From NCBI GenBank assembly GCA_035318985.1, contig DATHDP010000112.1:25469-89468 (forward strand): a stretch of DNA of 64,000 bases, in the 5' to 3' direction. Positions 7,538-15,856 of the stretch are shown piece by piece (the stretch's first letter is position 1; the number at the start of each line of letters is the position of its first letter). The notes under the pieces are model-generated. The model was given only the letters and a program-made list of their open reading frames with translations, made no database searches and was not told the DNA's origin. Made by a program: the position numbers and the translations under genes. This DNA is from VBAS01 sp035318985. Lineage in GTDB: Bacteria > Bacteroidota > Bacteroidia > Chitinophagales > Chitinophagaceae.

Positions 7538-8869
7538 ATGTTCAATTCTTTATCTGATCATCTCGAATCCGCCTTTAAGAACATTAAAGGTCAGGCAAGA
7601 GTTACCGAGCTGAATGTTGCAGCCACACTGAAAGACATTCGCCGTGCATTGGTTGATGCTGATGTTAACTATAAAATAGCCAAAGACTTTACTGACCGGG
7701 TAAAAGAAAAAGCCATTGGTGAAAAAGTGATCAATGCTATCAGCCCGGGACAATTAATGGTGAAAATTGTGAAAGATGAATTGACTGAGCTGATGGGTGG
7801 CGAAGAAGCGGTTTTTAACGCAAAAGGAAATCCTGCTGTTATCTTAATTGCAGGATTACAAGGTTCCGGTAAAACAACTTTCAGTGGCAAGCTGGCAAAT
7901 TTTCTTAAAACAAAGAAAGGCCTCTCTCCTATGCTAGTGGCGGCCGATATTTATCGTCCGGCTGCTATGGAACAATTAAGAGTATTGGGCGAACAGATAG
8001 GCATTGATGTTCATATTGAATTAGAAAGTAAAGATGCTGTTGCTATTGCACAAAATGCCATCAAAGAAGCAAGAAGTAAAAATAAAAATGTTGTCATAAT
8101 AGATACTGCCGGTCGCTTAGCAATTGATGAAGCGATGATGACCGAAGTATCAAACATTAAGAATGCTGTTAATCCGCAGGAGATATTGTTTGTTGTTGAT
8201 AGTATGACTGGTCAGGATGCCGTGAATACTGCAAAAGCATTTAACGATCGTCTTAATTTCTCGGGAGTAGTTCTTACAAAGCTTGATGGTGATACAAGAG
8301 GTGGTGCGGCGCTTTCTATTAAATACACAGTCAACAAACCCATTAAATTCACCAGTGCGGGTGAAAAGATGGACACACTCGATGTATTCTATCCTGAAAG
8401 GATGGCTCAGCGTATTTTGGGGATGGGTGATATCACAACCCTTGTTGAAAAAGCACAGGAACAGTTCGACGAAGAACAAGCAAAAAAATTAGAACGTAAG
8501 ATCCGCAAGAATAAGTTTGACTTTGCCGATTTCAAACAACAACTTGAGCAGATAAAGAAGATGGGAAACATGAAGGACTTGCTTGGCATGATCCCGGGTG
8601 TTGGAAAACAAATAAAAGACCTTGATATAAATGAAGACTCTTTCAAAGCAATTGAAGCGATGATAAATTCAATGACAAAGGCTGAAAGAGAAGATCCGGA
8701 TCTGATCGATATGAGCCGTAAAAAAAGAATCGCAAAAGGCGCCGGCAAAGACATTTCAGAAGTAAATGCTTTTATGAAGCAGTTTGAACAAATGCGGGAT
8801 ATGATGAAGGGAATGAATAAAGCGGGGATGTTTGGTGGAGGAAAAATGATGCCGGGAATGAAAAGGTGA
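7538..8869 (+). CDS. ffh: Signal recognition particle protein Ffh
   Basis: The GTPase of the signal recognition particle, which binds 4.5S RNA and delivers nascent inner-membrane proteins to FtsY. Taken from the ATG at 7538 (MFNSLSDHLESAFK) it has 443 residues; a longer TTG reading would add ten unrelated residues. The N domain (~1-95) is followed by the G domain with P-loop GLQGSGKTTFSGK, DTAGRLA and TKLDGDTRGGAALS, and by the methionine-rich M domain from ~300, ending MRDMMKGMNKAGMFGGGKMM. It is single-copy-like and complete. The 4.5S RNA gene is not visible in this window. Confidence 0.97.
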   Translation: MFNSLSDHLESAFKNIKGQARVTELNVAATLKDIRRALVDADVNYKIAKDFTDRVKEKAIGEKVINAISPGQLMVKIVKDELTELMGGEEAVFNAKGNPAVILIAGLQGSGKTTFSGKLANFLKTKKGLSPMLVAADIYRPAAMEQLRVLGEQIGIDVHIELESKDAVAIAQNAIKEARSKNKNVVIIDTAGRLAIDEAMMTEVSNIKNAVNPQEILFVVDSMTGQDAVNTAKAFNDRLNFSGVVLTKLDGDTRGGAALSIKYTVNKPIKFTSAGEKMDTLDVFYPERMAQRILGMGDITTLVEKAQEQFDEEQAKKLERKIRKNKFDFADFKQQLEQIKKMGNMKDLLGMIPGVGKQIKDLDINEDSFKAIEAMINSMTKAEREDPDLIDMSRKKRIAKGAGKDISEVNAFMKQFEQMRDMMKGMNKAGMFGGGKMMPGMKR

Positions 8870-8988
8870 AATCTCATCCAACCCTTCTTCTCGGGCCAAA
8901 TGAATAGAATTATTATAGCTGAACGGAGCGTCGCAATGGAAGTTAAATCAGGGAACTTTTGCCGGTCAACAAATAAAAATCCTTCAAA

Positions 8989-9019
8989 TTGGCATTTTCC
9001 ACTTTCGGGCTTATCTTCG
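8989..9019 (+). promoter_or_regulatory. Promoter of rpsP
   Basis: TTG (8989-8991), a 20-base spacer and TATCTTCG (9012-9019), 62 bases before the rpsP start codon. It has the same spacing and -7 octamer as the peroxiredoxin promoter. Confidence 0.6.
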
Positions 9020-9081
9020 CCGTCCCGGTGTCTACCGGTGTTTGAAACAATATTGTTAACGACATTAAATTTCTATTTAAG

Positions 9082-9543
9082 ATGTCAGTAAAAATCCGAC
9101 TCCAACGTCACGGCTCTAAAAAGAGACCCTTCTATTTCATCGTAGTTGCAGATGCACGAGCTCCCCGCGATGGTAAATTCATTCAAAAACTTGGTACTTA
9201 CAATCCGCTGACTATGCCAGCTACCATTCAATTGGACAGGCAAAGAGCATTGGATTGGCTGAACAAAGGTGCTCAACCCACCGATACTGTTCGCCGTATC
9301 CTGAGTTTTAAAGGTGTATTATACCTGAAACATTTGTTGCGTGGAGTGACGCTTAATCTTTTTGACGAAGCCACAGCAATGGACAAATTCCAGAAATGGT
9401 TCAGTGAACACGAAGCGCAAATCAAAAAACGCCAGGAAGACGCAATGAGAAATCGTCGCGGTGGCCGTAGGCCTTATCAAGCAGGACGTCGCCCTGAAGG
9501 TCGTCCTGAAAGAAGAGCTGAAAGCAGCGGTGGCGAACAATAA
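9082..9543 (+). CDS. rpsP: 30S ribosomal protein S16
   Basis: A small-subunit ribosomal protein needed for assembly of the 5' domain of 16S rRNA. The first ~80 residues are the conserved S16 fold (VKIRLQRHGSKKRPFYFIVV, DGKFIQKLGTYNP, ALDWLNKGAQPTDTVRRIL). At 153 residues it is much longer than the ~82-residue E. coli protein; the tail from ~125 is very basic and Arg/Gly-rich (RNRRGGRRPYQAGRRPEGRP). Such extended tails are common in Bacteroidota. It is followed by a terminator, so it is not tightly co-transcribed with rimM. Confidence 0.97.
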   Translation: MSVKIRLQRHGSKKRPFYFIVVADARAPRDGKFIQKLGTYNPLTMPATIQLDRQRALDWLNKGAQPTDTVRRILSFKGVLYLKHLLRGVTLNLFDEATAMDKFQKWFSEHEAQIKKRQEDAMRNRRGGRRPYQAGRRPEGRPERRAESSGGEQ

Positions 9544-9570
9544 GCACCATCCGATTTTCTGAACTAACTG

Positions 9571-9599
9571 AATCCTCTGAGTTATCGGGGGATTTTTTT
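9571..9599 (+). terminator. Intrinsic terminator after rpsP
   Basis: A 7-base-pair stem, AATCCTC with GGGGATT (one G-U pair), and a loop of about 10 bases, followed by a run of seven T. It lies 28 bases after the rpsP stop codon. Confidence 0.65.
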
Positions 9600-9677
9600 A
9601 TGCTCCCAACTTTAGCATTACTCTTCAGCTTTAGTTGCGTCGCACTCTTGTACATTCTGTTCGCTATTCAACTTTTT

Positions 9678-9767
9678 TTCACGCAAAGACGCCAAGATAA
9701 TAAGAACGCAAAGTCCAGAATCAAACTCTCTTTGCGCCTTTGCGATTCCTTTGCGTCTTGGCGTGAA
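9678..9767. repeat. Long imperfect palindrome of 8-base GCAAAG units
   Basis: The left arm starts TTCACGCAAAGACGCCAAG (from 9678) and the right arm ends CTTTGCGTCTTGGCGTGAA (to 9767). The outer 19 bases pair with two mismatches, and the inner arms also hold ACGCAAAG / GCGCAAAG-like octamers. It lies between rpsP and rimM. Arrays of this kind recur in many Bacteroidota genomes as intergenic repeats; I see no coding potential in it. Confidence 0.7.
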
Positions 9768-9770
9768 GCC

Positions 9771-9804
9771 TTTGTATTTCTCAGTTAACTCTACCGTAAA
9801 TTCG
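9771..9804 (+). promoter_or_regulatory. Candidate promoter of rimM
   Basis: TTTG (9771-9774), a 22-base spacer and TAAATTCG (9797-9804), 13 bases before the rimM start codon. It begins directly after the palindromic repeat and implies a very short leader. Confidence 0.4.
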
Positions 9805-9817
9805 CCTCAATTCTTAT

Positions 9818-10330
9818 ATGCAATACTTTAAAGCAGGAAAACTGGTAGCTGTTCACGGTCTCAAAGGTGACCTCATTCTGAAACATGAACTCGGAAAGAA
9901 ATCATCATTAAAAGATGTAAAAGCAATTTTTATTGAAGACAAAAAAGATTCATTCTTTCCCTGGTTCATTGAAACGGCAAAAGCAAGATCAGCAGATGAA
10001 GTTTTATTAAAATTGGAAACAATAGATACGAGAGAAGCGGCAGCAAAACTTTCACAAAAAGAAATATGGTTGACGGAAGAAGATTTTAAAAAACTTTCTG
10101 CAAAATCAGCACCGGCTAATTTACTTGGCTATACTATTATAAATTTTAAAGATAGATTAAGCGAAGTGCTTGAAGTGATCGAACAACCACATCAAATGCT
10201 TTGCCGGATTGAAATAAATAAAAAAGAAGTCCTCATCCCAATCAATGAAAGTTTTTTAAAAAAGATCGATCATAAAAAGAAGGAAGTGATCGTAGAGTTG
10301 CCGGATGGGTTGCTTGATATTTATTTATAA
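9818..10330 (+). CDS. rimM: 16S rRNA maturation protein RimM
   Basis: An assembly factor for the 30S head that binds S19 and helps mature 16S rRNA. The 170-residue protein has the RimM N-domain (KAGKLVAVHGLKGDLILKHEL at ~6-26, here with the usual V-x-G-x-KG pattern) and a PRC-barrel C-domain from ~95 (LLGYTIINFKDRLSEVLEVI... VLIPINESFLKKID). In many bacteria rpsP-rimM-trmD-rplS is one operon. Here rimM has its own promoter, trmD is 5.5 kb away and rplS is not in the window. The last 6 bases overlap the convergent secreted-protein gene. Confidence 0.93.
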   Translation: MQYFKAGKLVAVHGLKGDLILKHELGKKSSLKDVKAIFIEDKKDSFFPWFIETAKARSADEVLLKLETIDTREAAAKLSQKEIWLTEEDFKKLSAKSAPANLLGYTIINFKDRLSEVLEVIEQPHQMLCRIEINKKEVLIPINESFLKKIDHKKKEVIVELPDGLLDIYL

Positions 10331-10987
10331 AACCTTCTCCAATTTCACCAACATTGATTTTGTAGTTGTTCCCGTTTTTTCTATATACTTAAAGCCCAGA
10401 ACTGCTCCCTTTACATTATTTGTTCTAATGCCCGGATTGACATACGCTGGCAGTTCTTCCGTCACCCACATATAGAAGGTAGAATCTATATTGATGAATT
10501 CATCACATTGATAACCCAGGATTAAAATTTTTTTGCCGGTGCCTCTATAATCTCTTTTGCGACGATCCCAAGGTTTTTCGGAAAATCCACTTAAGGTCGG
10601 CGCTTCATTGAATATTTCGTCATTCTTGTAGAGAATACTGTCAAAGTTCTTGTACAACATACTATCAATAGGTTGTAATGTAAAGTTTCCAACTGTTTGT
10701 ATTATATGGTTTCCCCTTATAGAACGTTTCTCCAAACTTATAATTGTCTGATCTTCTGCAGCCCTGACAACCCGCAGTTGATATCTGTAAGCAGGTCTTG
10801 CTTTCTGTTGTTCAAGAAATTGTTTTATTTGTTTTGAAGAAAGATTATTCTTCGACGCGATATCTCTAACTAATGATTCCGGAATAATTGATATAGTAGT
10901 ATCAAAAAATTCACACCTGTATTTTTGTTGAGCACTGGAATCAATAATAAGAAATACAAACAATAGGAATAAGATAAGTTTTCTCAT
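10325..10987 (-). CDS. Secreted GLPGLI-like protein
   Basis: A 220-residue protein with a clear signal peptide (MRKLILFLLFVFLIIDSSAQ) when started at 10987; an upstream ATG at 11005 would add six residues. The body resembles the GLPGLI family of Bacteroidota: a central basic RKRDYRGTGKKILILGYQCDEF segment, then a MWVTEELPAYVNPGIRTN block in the position of the family's W-x-T-x2-I-P-x3-G-P motif, and a C-terminal strand. The GLPGLI signature itself has drifted. Function is unknown; location is periplasm or outer membrane. It overlaps rimM by 6 bases tail to tail. Confidence 0.65.
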   Translation of the reverse strand: MRKLILFLLFVFLIIDSSAQQKYRCEFFDTTISIIPESLVRDIASKNNLSSKQIKQFLEQQKARPAYRYQLRVVRAAEDQTIISLEKRSIRGNHIIQTVGNFTLQPIDSMLYKNFDSILYKNDEIFNEAPTLSGFSEKPWDRRKRDYRGTGKKILILGYQCDEFINIDSTFYMWVTEELPAYVNPGIRTNNVKGAVLGFKYIEKTGTTTKSMLVKLEKVL

Positions 10988-10993
10988 AAAAAC

Positions 10994-11026
10994 ACAAAAA
11001 GGCAATCCTTCAATCAGAATTGCCTT
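10994..11026 (-). terminator. Intrinsic terminator after the 11,046-11,522 gene
   Basis: On the minus strand an 8-base-pair stem, AAGGCAAT with ATTGCCTT (10999-11026), is followed by a T-rich run. It sits 20 bases after the stop codon and separates this gene from the GLPGLI-like gene downstream. Confidence 0.6.
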
Positions 11027-11045
11027 GTCTTAAAGTTAAGAAATA

Positions 11046-11522
11046 CTATTTAAAATCAGAACGTATAAAATCTGCCATTAATTTCATCCGGTAATAAAGA
11101 TTGCTCATCATTAATGAAATATTGTTCTTGACATTTTCTACTGTTCCCTTATTCATCTTTTTAATATTCTTTAGCTCTTCTATCTTTTCATCTATTTTAT
11201 CCATTAGCTTTTCTGCTTCCCATCCCTGATAACGTCGATTACGTTCATCATATATATGATAAGGCTCGATCCGGCCGGGTTTCAACTTCCTGAACTTAAA
11301 ATTATTTTTTATTCCATCCTTAATAGCATCGTTTGAAAGCAGGTCAATAATAACATCCGCCGACACTTCATTTTTAAACCCATTGCTGAAAATATTCAGG
11401 TTGTTCCGCAGTTCACGGATCAATTGTTTTTTCATTATATCGCTGGTCTTGCTTTCCTGTGTCAGGAAATTCAGCAAGTCTTTCAGCGGACCAATCCCGG
11501 TTTTGAGCCATTCCCATTCCAT
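11046..11522 (-). CDS. Hypothetical protein (158 aa)
   Basis: Not recognised. It is a soluble, mostly helical 158-residue protein with no signal peptide. It starts MEWEWLKTGIGPLKDLLNFL, has a charged central part (RKLKPGRIEPYHIYDERNRRYQGWEAEKLMDKIDEKIEELKNI) and ends in a long helix (~125-158). It is flanked by a terminator downstream and by a palindromic repeat upstream, so it is probably transcribed alone. The complete reading frame and normal codon use support a real gene. Confidence 0.65.
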   Translation of the reverse strand: MEWEWLKTGIGPLKDLLNFLTQESKTSDIMKKQLIRELRNNLNIFSNGFKNEVSADVIIDLLSNDAIKDGIKNNFKFRKLKPGRIEPYHIYDERNRRYQGWEAEKLMDKIDEKIEELKNIKKMNKGTVENVKNNISLMMSNLYYRMKLMADFIRSDFK

Positions 11523-11540
11523 TATTCAAATATAGCTTTG

Positions 11541-11638
11541 AAGTCCGAAAGACCGAAAGTCGGAAAAGTCAGAAAGACAGACTCAATTAAAAGTAACATT
11601 CTTTCGGACTTCCGGTCTTACCGACTTCCGGACTTTAA
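11541..11638. repeat. Imperfect palindrome of 8-base AGTCCGAA-like units
   Basis: The left arm reads AGTCCGAA, AGACCGAA, AGTCGGAA and further degenerate octamers (11542-11582). The right arm (11601-11637), read on the other strand, is AGTCCGGA, AGTCGGTA, AGACCGGA, AGTCCGAA. The arms can fold into a long hairpin. It fills the gap between the divergent 11,046-11,522 gene and dinB, and is built like the 9678-9767 repeat but from a different octamer. Confidence 0.7.
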
Positions 11639-11653
11639 GTAATTTTGAATTTC

Positions 11654-12877
11654 GTGGAAGAATCCAAAAAACATATTGCCCATTTCGATCTTGACTCATT
11701 TTTTGTTTCTGTAGAGATCCTGAACAACCCTTCATTAAAAGGCAAGCCTGTTTTAGTAGGCGGCTATGAACGAGGGGTTGTTGCTGCCTGCAGCTATGAA
11801 GCAAGAAAATTTGGTATTCATTCTGCCATGCCGATGAAAAAAGCAATACAGCTTTGCCCGCATGCCATCATTACTTCTTCCAGCCGCGATCAGTACAGTA
11901 AGTTTTCAAGGTGGGTAACAGATATTATTGCTTCAAAAGTCCCGCTGTTTGAAAAAGCAAGCATTGATGAATTCTATATTGACCTCAGCGGAATGGATAA
12001 ATTTTTTGGTGTAAGTAAGTATGCCCAGGAATTAAGGCAGCATATTATTAGCGAAACCGGTTTGCCGATCTCAGGTGGATTATCATCTGCACGGTTTATC
12101 AGCAAGATGGCAACCAACGAAGCAAAACCAAATGGTTTTTTAGAGATCCCTCATGGAAAAGAAAAAGATTTTCTATGGCCATTACCAGTTGAAAAAATTA
12201 ATGGCGTTGGAAAAGAAACAGAGAGCAAATTAAAAGCACTTGGCTTTTATAAAATTGAAGATCTTGCTAAATCGACACCAGAGTATTTAGAAAAACATTT
12301 AGGCAAATGGGGTGAAAGTCTTTGGCGTAAATCCCAAGGCATTGGAAGCGCTGAAATAGTGACTGACTGGCAACAAAAAAGCATGAGTCATGAAAACACG
12401 TTTGACAAAGATTACACTGATGTAGAGTTTTTGCATAAAGAGCTCGTAAGACTTACTGAAAAAACATGTTATGGATTAAGAGAGGATGAAAAACTGACTG
12501 GATGTGTCACCGTGAAGATCCGGTATAAAGATTTTGAAACCACAACCCGCCAGGAAGTAATTGATTACACCGCACTCGATGATGAACTGATGGCCAAAGC
12601 AAAAGACATTTTCAATAAGTCATACCAGGCTGGCCGGCCGGTAAGATTGATCGGTGTTCGTTTCAGCCAACTCATTCCCTTTACAATGCAAATGAGTTTA
12701 TTTGATAATAAAGTAGAAAAGCTTCAACTCTATAAAGCAGTCGATGATATTAAAGACAGGTTCGGCAGCAAGATGGTTACAAAAGCTGTTAATTCAGGAT
12801 CAAAAGAAGATCCGAATCTTAATTTTACGAAGCATAATAAAAAGAAACAGCCCGACGATAAAGGCAAATTGCTTTAA
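11654..12877 (+). CDS. dinB: DNA polymerase IV (Y-family)
   Basis: An error-prone translesion DNA polymerase. The palm motif HFDLDSFFVSVE holds the first catalytic Asp, and SIDEFYIDLSGM holds the Asp-Glu pair. Then come the helix-hairpin-helix thumb (INGVGKETESKLKALGFYKI) and the little-finger domain (~240-355). The protein ends in a basic tail that lacks an obvious clamp-binding peptide at the very end; QMSLFDN at ~350 is a good beta-clamp motif. There is no ATG start. I chose GTG 11654 over TTG 11645 because TTG lies inside TAATTTTG (11640-11647), a perfect -7 promoter element; transcription could then begin at or just before the GTG. Confidence 0.92.
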   Translation: MEESKKHIAHFDLDSFFVSVEILNNPSLKGKPVLVGGYERGVVAACSYEARKFGIHSAMPMKKAIQLCPHAIITSSSRDQYSKFSRWVTDIIASKVPLFEKASIDEFYIDLSGMDKFFGVSKYAQELRQHIISETGLPISGGLSSARFISKMATNEAKPNGFLEIPHGKEKDFLWPLPVEKINGVGKETESKLKALGFYKIEDLAKSTPEYLEKHLGKWGESLWRKSQGIGSAEIVTDWQQKSMSHENTFDKDYTDVEFLHKELVRLTEKTCYGLREDEKLTGCVTVKIRYKDFETTTRQEVIDYTALDDELMAKAKDIFNKSYQAGRPVRLIGVRFSQLIPFTMQMSLFDNKVEKLQLYKAVDDIKDRFGSKMVTKAVNSGSKEDPNLNFTKHNKKKQPDDKGKLL

Positions 12878-13116
12878 GTATTATTTCCTCCTGTAGAATT
12901 TATTGCATCTCTTCCTCTTCTTATCTCTTTTTTAACAATCAAAAAATCTCGGTAAACTTTTTGCTATTGATTAAACCTTTGCTGACTGTTTTATTCAATA
13001 ACCTGTTCCCACCACAATAATTGAATGAATTAACCCTACGCTAAAGTTTTTACAGCAGAATTTTTCCAGGTTAATGGCCTGAATGTTGTTATTAATTCAA
13101 TTTTAAAACCACAACC

Positions 13117-13875
13117 ATGAAAACACTCCGTGCTTTTTCAGCTCTGTGTTTATTTGTCTTTACTTTTTTAAATACAAACAGCCAATCATCACTTATTCCT
13201 AAGTATGAAATAGGCGTTCATGTTGGCACCTTTATTTACCAGGGTGACCTGACCCCAAATGATCTTGGCGCATTCAACACAATGAAGTTTGGTTTTGGTT
13301 TTTCCGCTACCAGGAATATAAACAGTCTTTATGCAATTCGATTTCAATTGCTGCGTGGGTCATTAAGAGGTGATGATGCTACATACGAGGATCCTGCCTG
13401 GAGACAACAAAGGAATTTAAATTTCACAACTCCTGTTACTGAATTATCGCTCCAAGCTGTCAGAAACATCATAGGCCTTATACCAAATGAAGCAGGCATT
13501 ATAAATTTTAGCCCTTATGTTTTTGGCGGCGTCAGTTATTCTTTTTTAAATATAAAAAGAGATTGGAGCCAATTCGATTACTCACATTTCGCCGGAGAAC
13601 CTGCTGTCATTAATGGACTAAATGAAGATATTGCTCATTCAGTCCCAAAAGGAATTTTTTCTATCCCTATTGGCCTGGGAGTTCGATATGGTATTACTGA
13701 AAAACTTTCATTCTCTCTTGAAGGGACTTATCGAATTCTCAATACTGATTATTTGGATGGTTTTAGCCAGGCAACTAATCCTGATAAAAATGATCACTAT
13801 CATACAATAATGGCCGGTTTGATCTATTCTTTTGGAAAGCGAAACAGGTTTGATTGCCCCATAATTAAAAATTGA
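13117..13875 (+). CDS. Outer-membrane beta-barrel protein
   Basis: A 252-residue secreted protein with signal peptide (cleavage near NTNS-QSS, ~22). The mature part alternates strands and turns typical of an 8- to 10-stranded barrel: YEIGVHVGTFIYQGDL, FGFGFSATRNI, YVFGGVSYSFLNI, IPIGLGVRYGI, LSFSLEGTYRI and HYHTIMAGLIYSFG at the end. It resembles DUF6089-type porin-like proteins of Bacteroidota. Cargo or function is unknown. It stands alone between dinB and the M20 dipeptidase gene. Confidence 0.8.
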   Translation: MKTLRAFSALCLFVFTFLNTNSQSSLIPKYEIGVHVGTFIYQGDLTPNDLGAFNTMKFGFGFSATRNINSLYAIRFQLLRGSLRGDDATYEDPAWRQQRNLNFTTPVTELSLQAVRNIIGLIPNEAGIINFSPYVFGGVSYSFLNIKRDWSQFDYSHFAGEPAVINGLNEDIAHSVPKGIFSIPIGLGVRYGITEKLSFSLEGTYRILNTDYLDGFSQATNPDKNDHYHTIMAGLIYSFGKRNRFDCPIIKN

Positions 13876-13925
13876 TCTGGTTTTTTTGACACCTGAATAG
13901 TAAAGGCGGTTAATTTCTTCTTCTT

Positions 13926-13933
13926 TATCTTCG
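13926..13933 (+). promoter_or_regulatory. -7 element (TATCTTCG) before the dipeptidase gene
   Basis: TATCTTCG at 13926-13933 is identical to the -7 octamers of the peroxiredoxin and rpsP promoters and lies 19 bases before the start codon. No TTG is present at the expected -33 distance, so the call rests on the -7 match alone. Confidence 0.4.
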
Positions 13934-13952
13934 CCTACCTAAAAAATTGAAC

Positions 13953-15320
13953 ATGTCTCAAGCCTGGAAAGATTATCAGCAAAAAAATAAAGATCGTTTT
14001 TTAAGTGAGTTGTTAGAACTACTTCGCATTCCAAGTGTAAGTGCAAGAAGTGAGCATAAACCCGATATGCAGAAATGTGCAGAAGCAATAAAGCAACGTT
14101 TGCTCGAAGCTGGTGGCGATAAAGCGGAAATTTTTCAAACACCGGGTCATCCCATAGTTTATGGTGAAAAAATAATTGATCCAAAAAAACCTACAGTACT
14201 TGTTTATGGCCATTATGATGTCCAGCCAGTTGAGCCATTAGAACTTTGGCATAGCGGGCCATTTGACCCGGTAATTAAAGACGGGAAAATTTTTGCAAGA
14301 GGAAGCTGTGATGATAAAGGACAATTTTATATGCATGTAAAAGCATTGGAAACAATGGTGAAAACAAATTCACTTGTTACCAATATAAAATTTTGCATTG
14401 AAGGGGAAGAAGAAGTTGGTTCATCTAATCTTGCTGATTTTGTAAAGAGTCATAAAGATCTTTTAAAAGCCGATGTGGTATTGATCAGTGATACGGCGAT
14501 GCTAAGTCTTGAAAACCCATCAATAGATATTGGTGTACGTGGCTTAAGCTATATTGAGGTAGAAGTAACAGGACCAAACCGTGATCTGCATAGCGGTGTT
14601 TATGGCGGGGCCGTTGCAAATCCAATTACTATTTTAGCGAAGATGATCGCTTCATTGCACGATGAAAACAATCATATCACCATTCCCGGTTTTTATGATG
14701 ATGTGGTTGTTGCAACAACCGAAGAAAGAAAAAAAATGGCCGCGGCACCTTATGATGAAAAAGAATACAAAGACGATCTGGGGATAAAAGAACTGTGGGG
14801 TGAAAAGGGATTTACTACTAATGAAAGAACGGGCATACGTCCAACAATAGAATTAAATGGGATCTGGGGCGGTTATATTGGTGAAGGTTCTAAGACCGTT
14901 CTACCGTCGAAAGCCTTTGCAAAAATTTCTGCAAGACTTGTACCTAATCAGAATAGTGATAAAATGACCGATCTTTTGATAAATCATTTAAAGAAAATTG
15001 CGCCTGCTAATGTTGAGGTAAAAGCAGCACCTCATCATGGTGGCGAACCTTATATGACTCCTATTGACAGCAAAGCGTATAAAGCAGCGGCAGCGGCGAT
15101 AAAAGATACATTTGGAAAGGATCCGATCCCTGTTCGTGGTGGCGGAAGCATTCCTATTTGCGCATTATTTGAAAAAGAACTGGGAATTAAAATTGTCTTT
15201 ATGGGCTTTGGATTAGACAGTGACAATTTGCATAGTCCGAATGAAAAATTTAATTTGGATAATTATTACAAAGGCATTGAAACAATCCCTTATTTCCATA
15301 AGCATTTTGCTGAGATGTAA
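13953..15320 (+). CDS. M20-family dipeptidase
   Basis: A cytoplasmic metallopeptidase (CNDP-like) that cleaves dipeptides and related amides. From ATG 13953 it has 455 residues. The metal-binding motifs are YGHYDVQP (His, Asp) with the following RGSCDDKGQ (bridging Asp), then the catalytic EGEEEVGS. The lid/dimerisation domain (~205-370) contains RDLHSGVYGGAV, and the C-terminal LHSPNEKF supplies the last metal His. All ligands are present, so it should be active. Followed by a good terminator. Substrate preference is not predictable. Confidence 0.93.
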   Translation: MSQAWKDYQQKNKDRFLSELLELLRIPSVSARSEHKPDMQKCAEAIKQRLLEAGGDKAEIFQTPGHPIVYGEKIIDPKKPTVLVYGHYDVQPVEPLELWHSGPFDPVIKDGKIFARGSCDDKGQFYMHVKALETMVKTNSLVTNIKFCIEGEEEVGSSNLADFVKSHKDLLKADVVLISDTAMLSLENPSIDIGVRGLSYIEVEVTGPNRDLHSGVYGGAVANPITILAKMIASLHDENNHITIPGFYDDVVVATTEERKKMAAAPYDEKEYKDDLGIKELWGEKGFTTNERTGIRPTIELNGIWGGYIGEGSKTVLPSKAFAKISARLVPNQNSDKMTDLLINHLKKIAPANVEVKAAPHHGGEPYMTPIDSKAYKAAAAAIKDTFGKDPIPVRGGGSIPICALFEKELGIKIVFMGFGLDSDNLHSPNEKFNLDNYYKGIETIPYFHKHFAEM

Positions 15321-15344
15321 TGTTTGATCGAAATTCATTTAATA

Positions 15345-15374
15345 AAACCTCATCTTCATCAGTTGAGGTTTTTT
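15345..15374 (+). terminator. Intrinsic terminator after the dipeptidase gene
   Basis: An 8-base-pair stem, AAACCTCA (15345-15352) with TGAGGTTT (15364-15371), and a run of T. It lies 25 bases after the stop codon and just before the S4-domain gene. Confidence 0.75.
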
Positions 15375-15385
15375 AATTTTGAAAA

Positions 15386-15772
15386 ATGGCTGAAAAAGAA
15401 AAACTCCGTCTCGATAAATATTTATGGGCAATTCGTCTTTTTAAAACCCGTACACAAGCAACAACAGCATGCGATTCAGGTAAAGTGAAATTCAATGGTG
15501 TTCAAACAAAAGCATCTAAACATGTAAATGTTGGTGAGGAGTATGAAGTAAAAACTGAAGCAAAACGATGGCGCATTCGTGTCAGCGGGTTATTATACAA
15601 ACGTGTCGCTTTTTCTGAAGCTATAAATTATTATGTTGACATTACTCCTGCTGAAGAAATCGAAAGATTAAAATTCCAGGCTGCCAGTTTTCATACAGGA
15701 AAAAGACAGAGTAAAATTGGCCGGCCAACAAAAAAACAAAGACGTGACATTGATGAATTCCTGGGTGAATAA
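15386..15772 (+). CDS. S4-domain RNA-binding protein (Hsp15-like)
   Basis: A 128-residue protein with one S4 RNA-binding domain at the N-terminus (RLDKYLWAIRLFKTRTQATTAC, then GKVKFNGVQTKASKHVNVGEEYEV), as in Hsp15 (HslR). Hsp15 binds stalled 50S subunits with nascent chains and helps recycle them. The C-terminal ~50 residues are basic with the conserved tail FHTGKRQSKIGRPTKKQRRDIDEF. It starts 11 bases after the terminator of the preceding gene, so it needs its own promoter or read-through. Ribosome-linked role is family knowledge. Confidence 0.88.
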   Translation: MAEKEKLRLDKYLWAIRLFKTRTQATTACDSGKVKFNGVQTKASKHVNVGEEYEVKTEAKRWRIRVSGLLYKRVAFSEAINYYVDITPAEEIERLKFQAASFHTGKRQSKIGRPTKKQRRDIDEFLGE

Positions 15773-15856
15773 CTTTTCCTGATAAAATTCATTGAGTAAT
15801 GGCGGAGTTTATTTTTTTGAAACTTACCTCCTTATTGATTTTGTAACTTTACAAAT

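Noticed and set aside
8900..9091. Short plus-strand open frame between ffh and rpsP
   Set aside because: It overlaps the well-formed rpsP promoter and the rpsP start, has no recognisable domain, and its sequence looks like leader DNA.
9678..9767. CRISPR array or transposon end
   Set aside because: The units are 8 bases long, degenerate and arranged as an inverted repeat, with no spacers and no transposase gene nearby.
9600..9788. Open frame of 62 codons between rpsP and rimM
   Set aside because: It is a translation of the octamer palindrome (9678-9767) and its flanks; no protein signature and no start signal.
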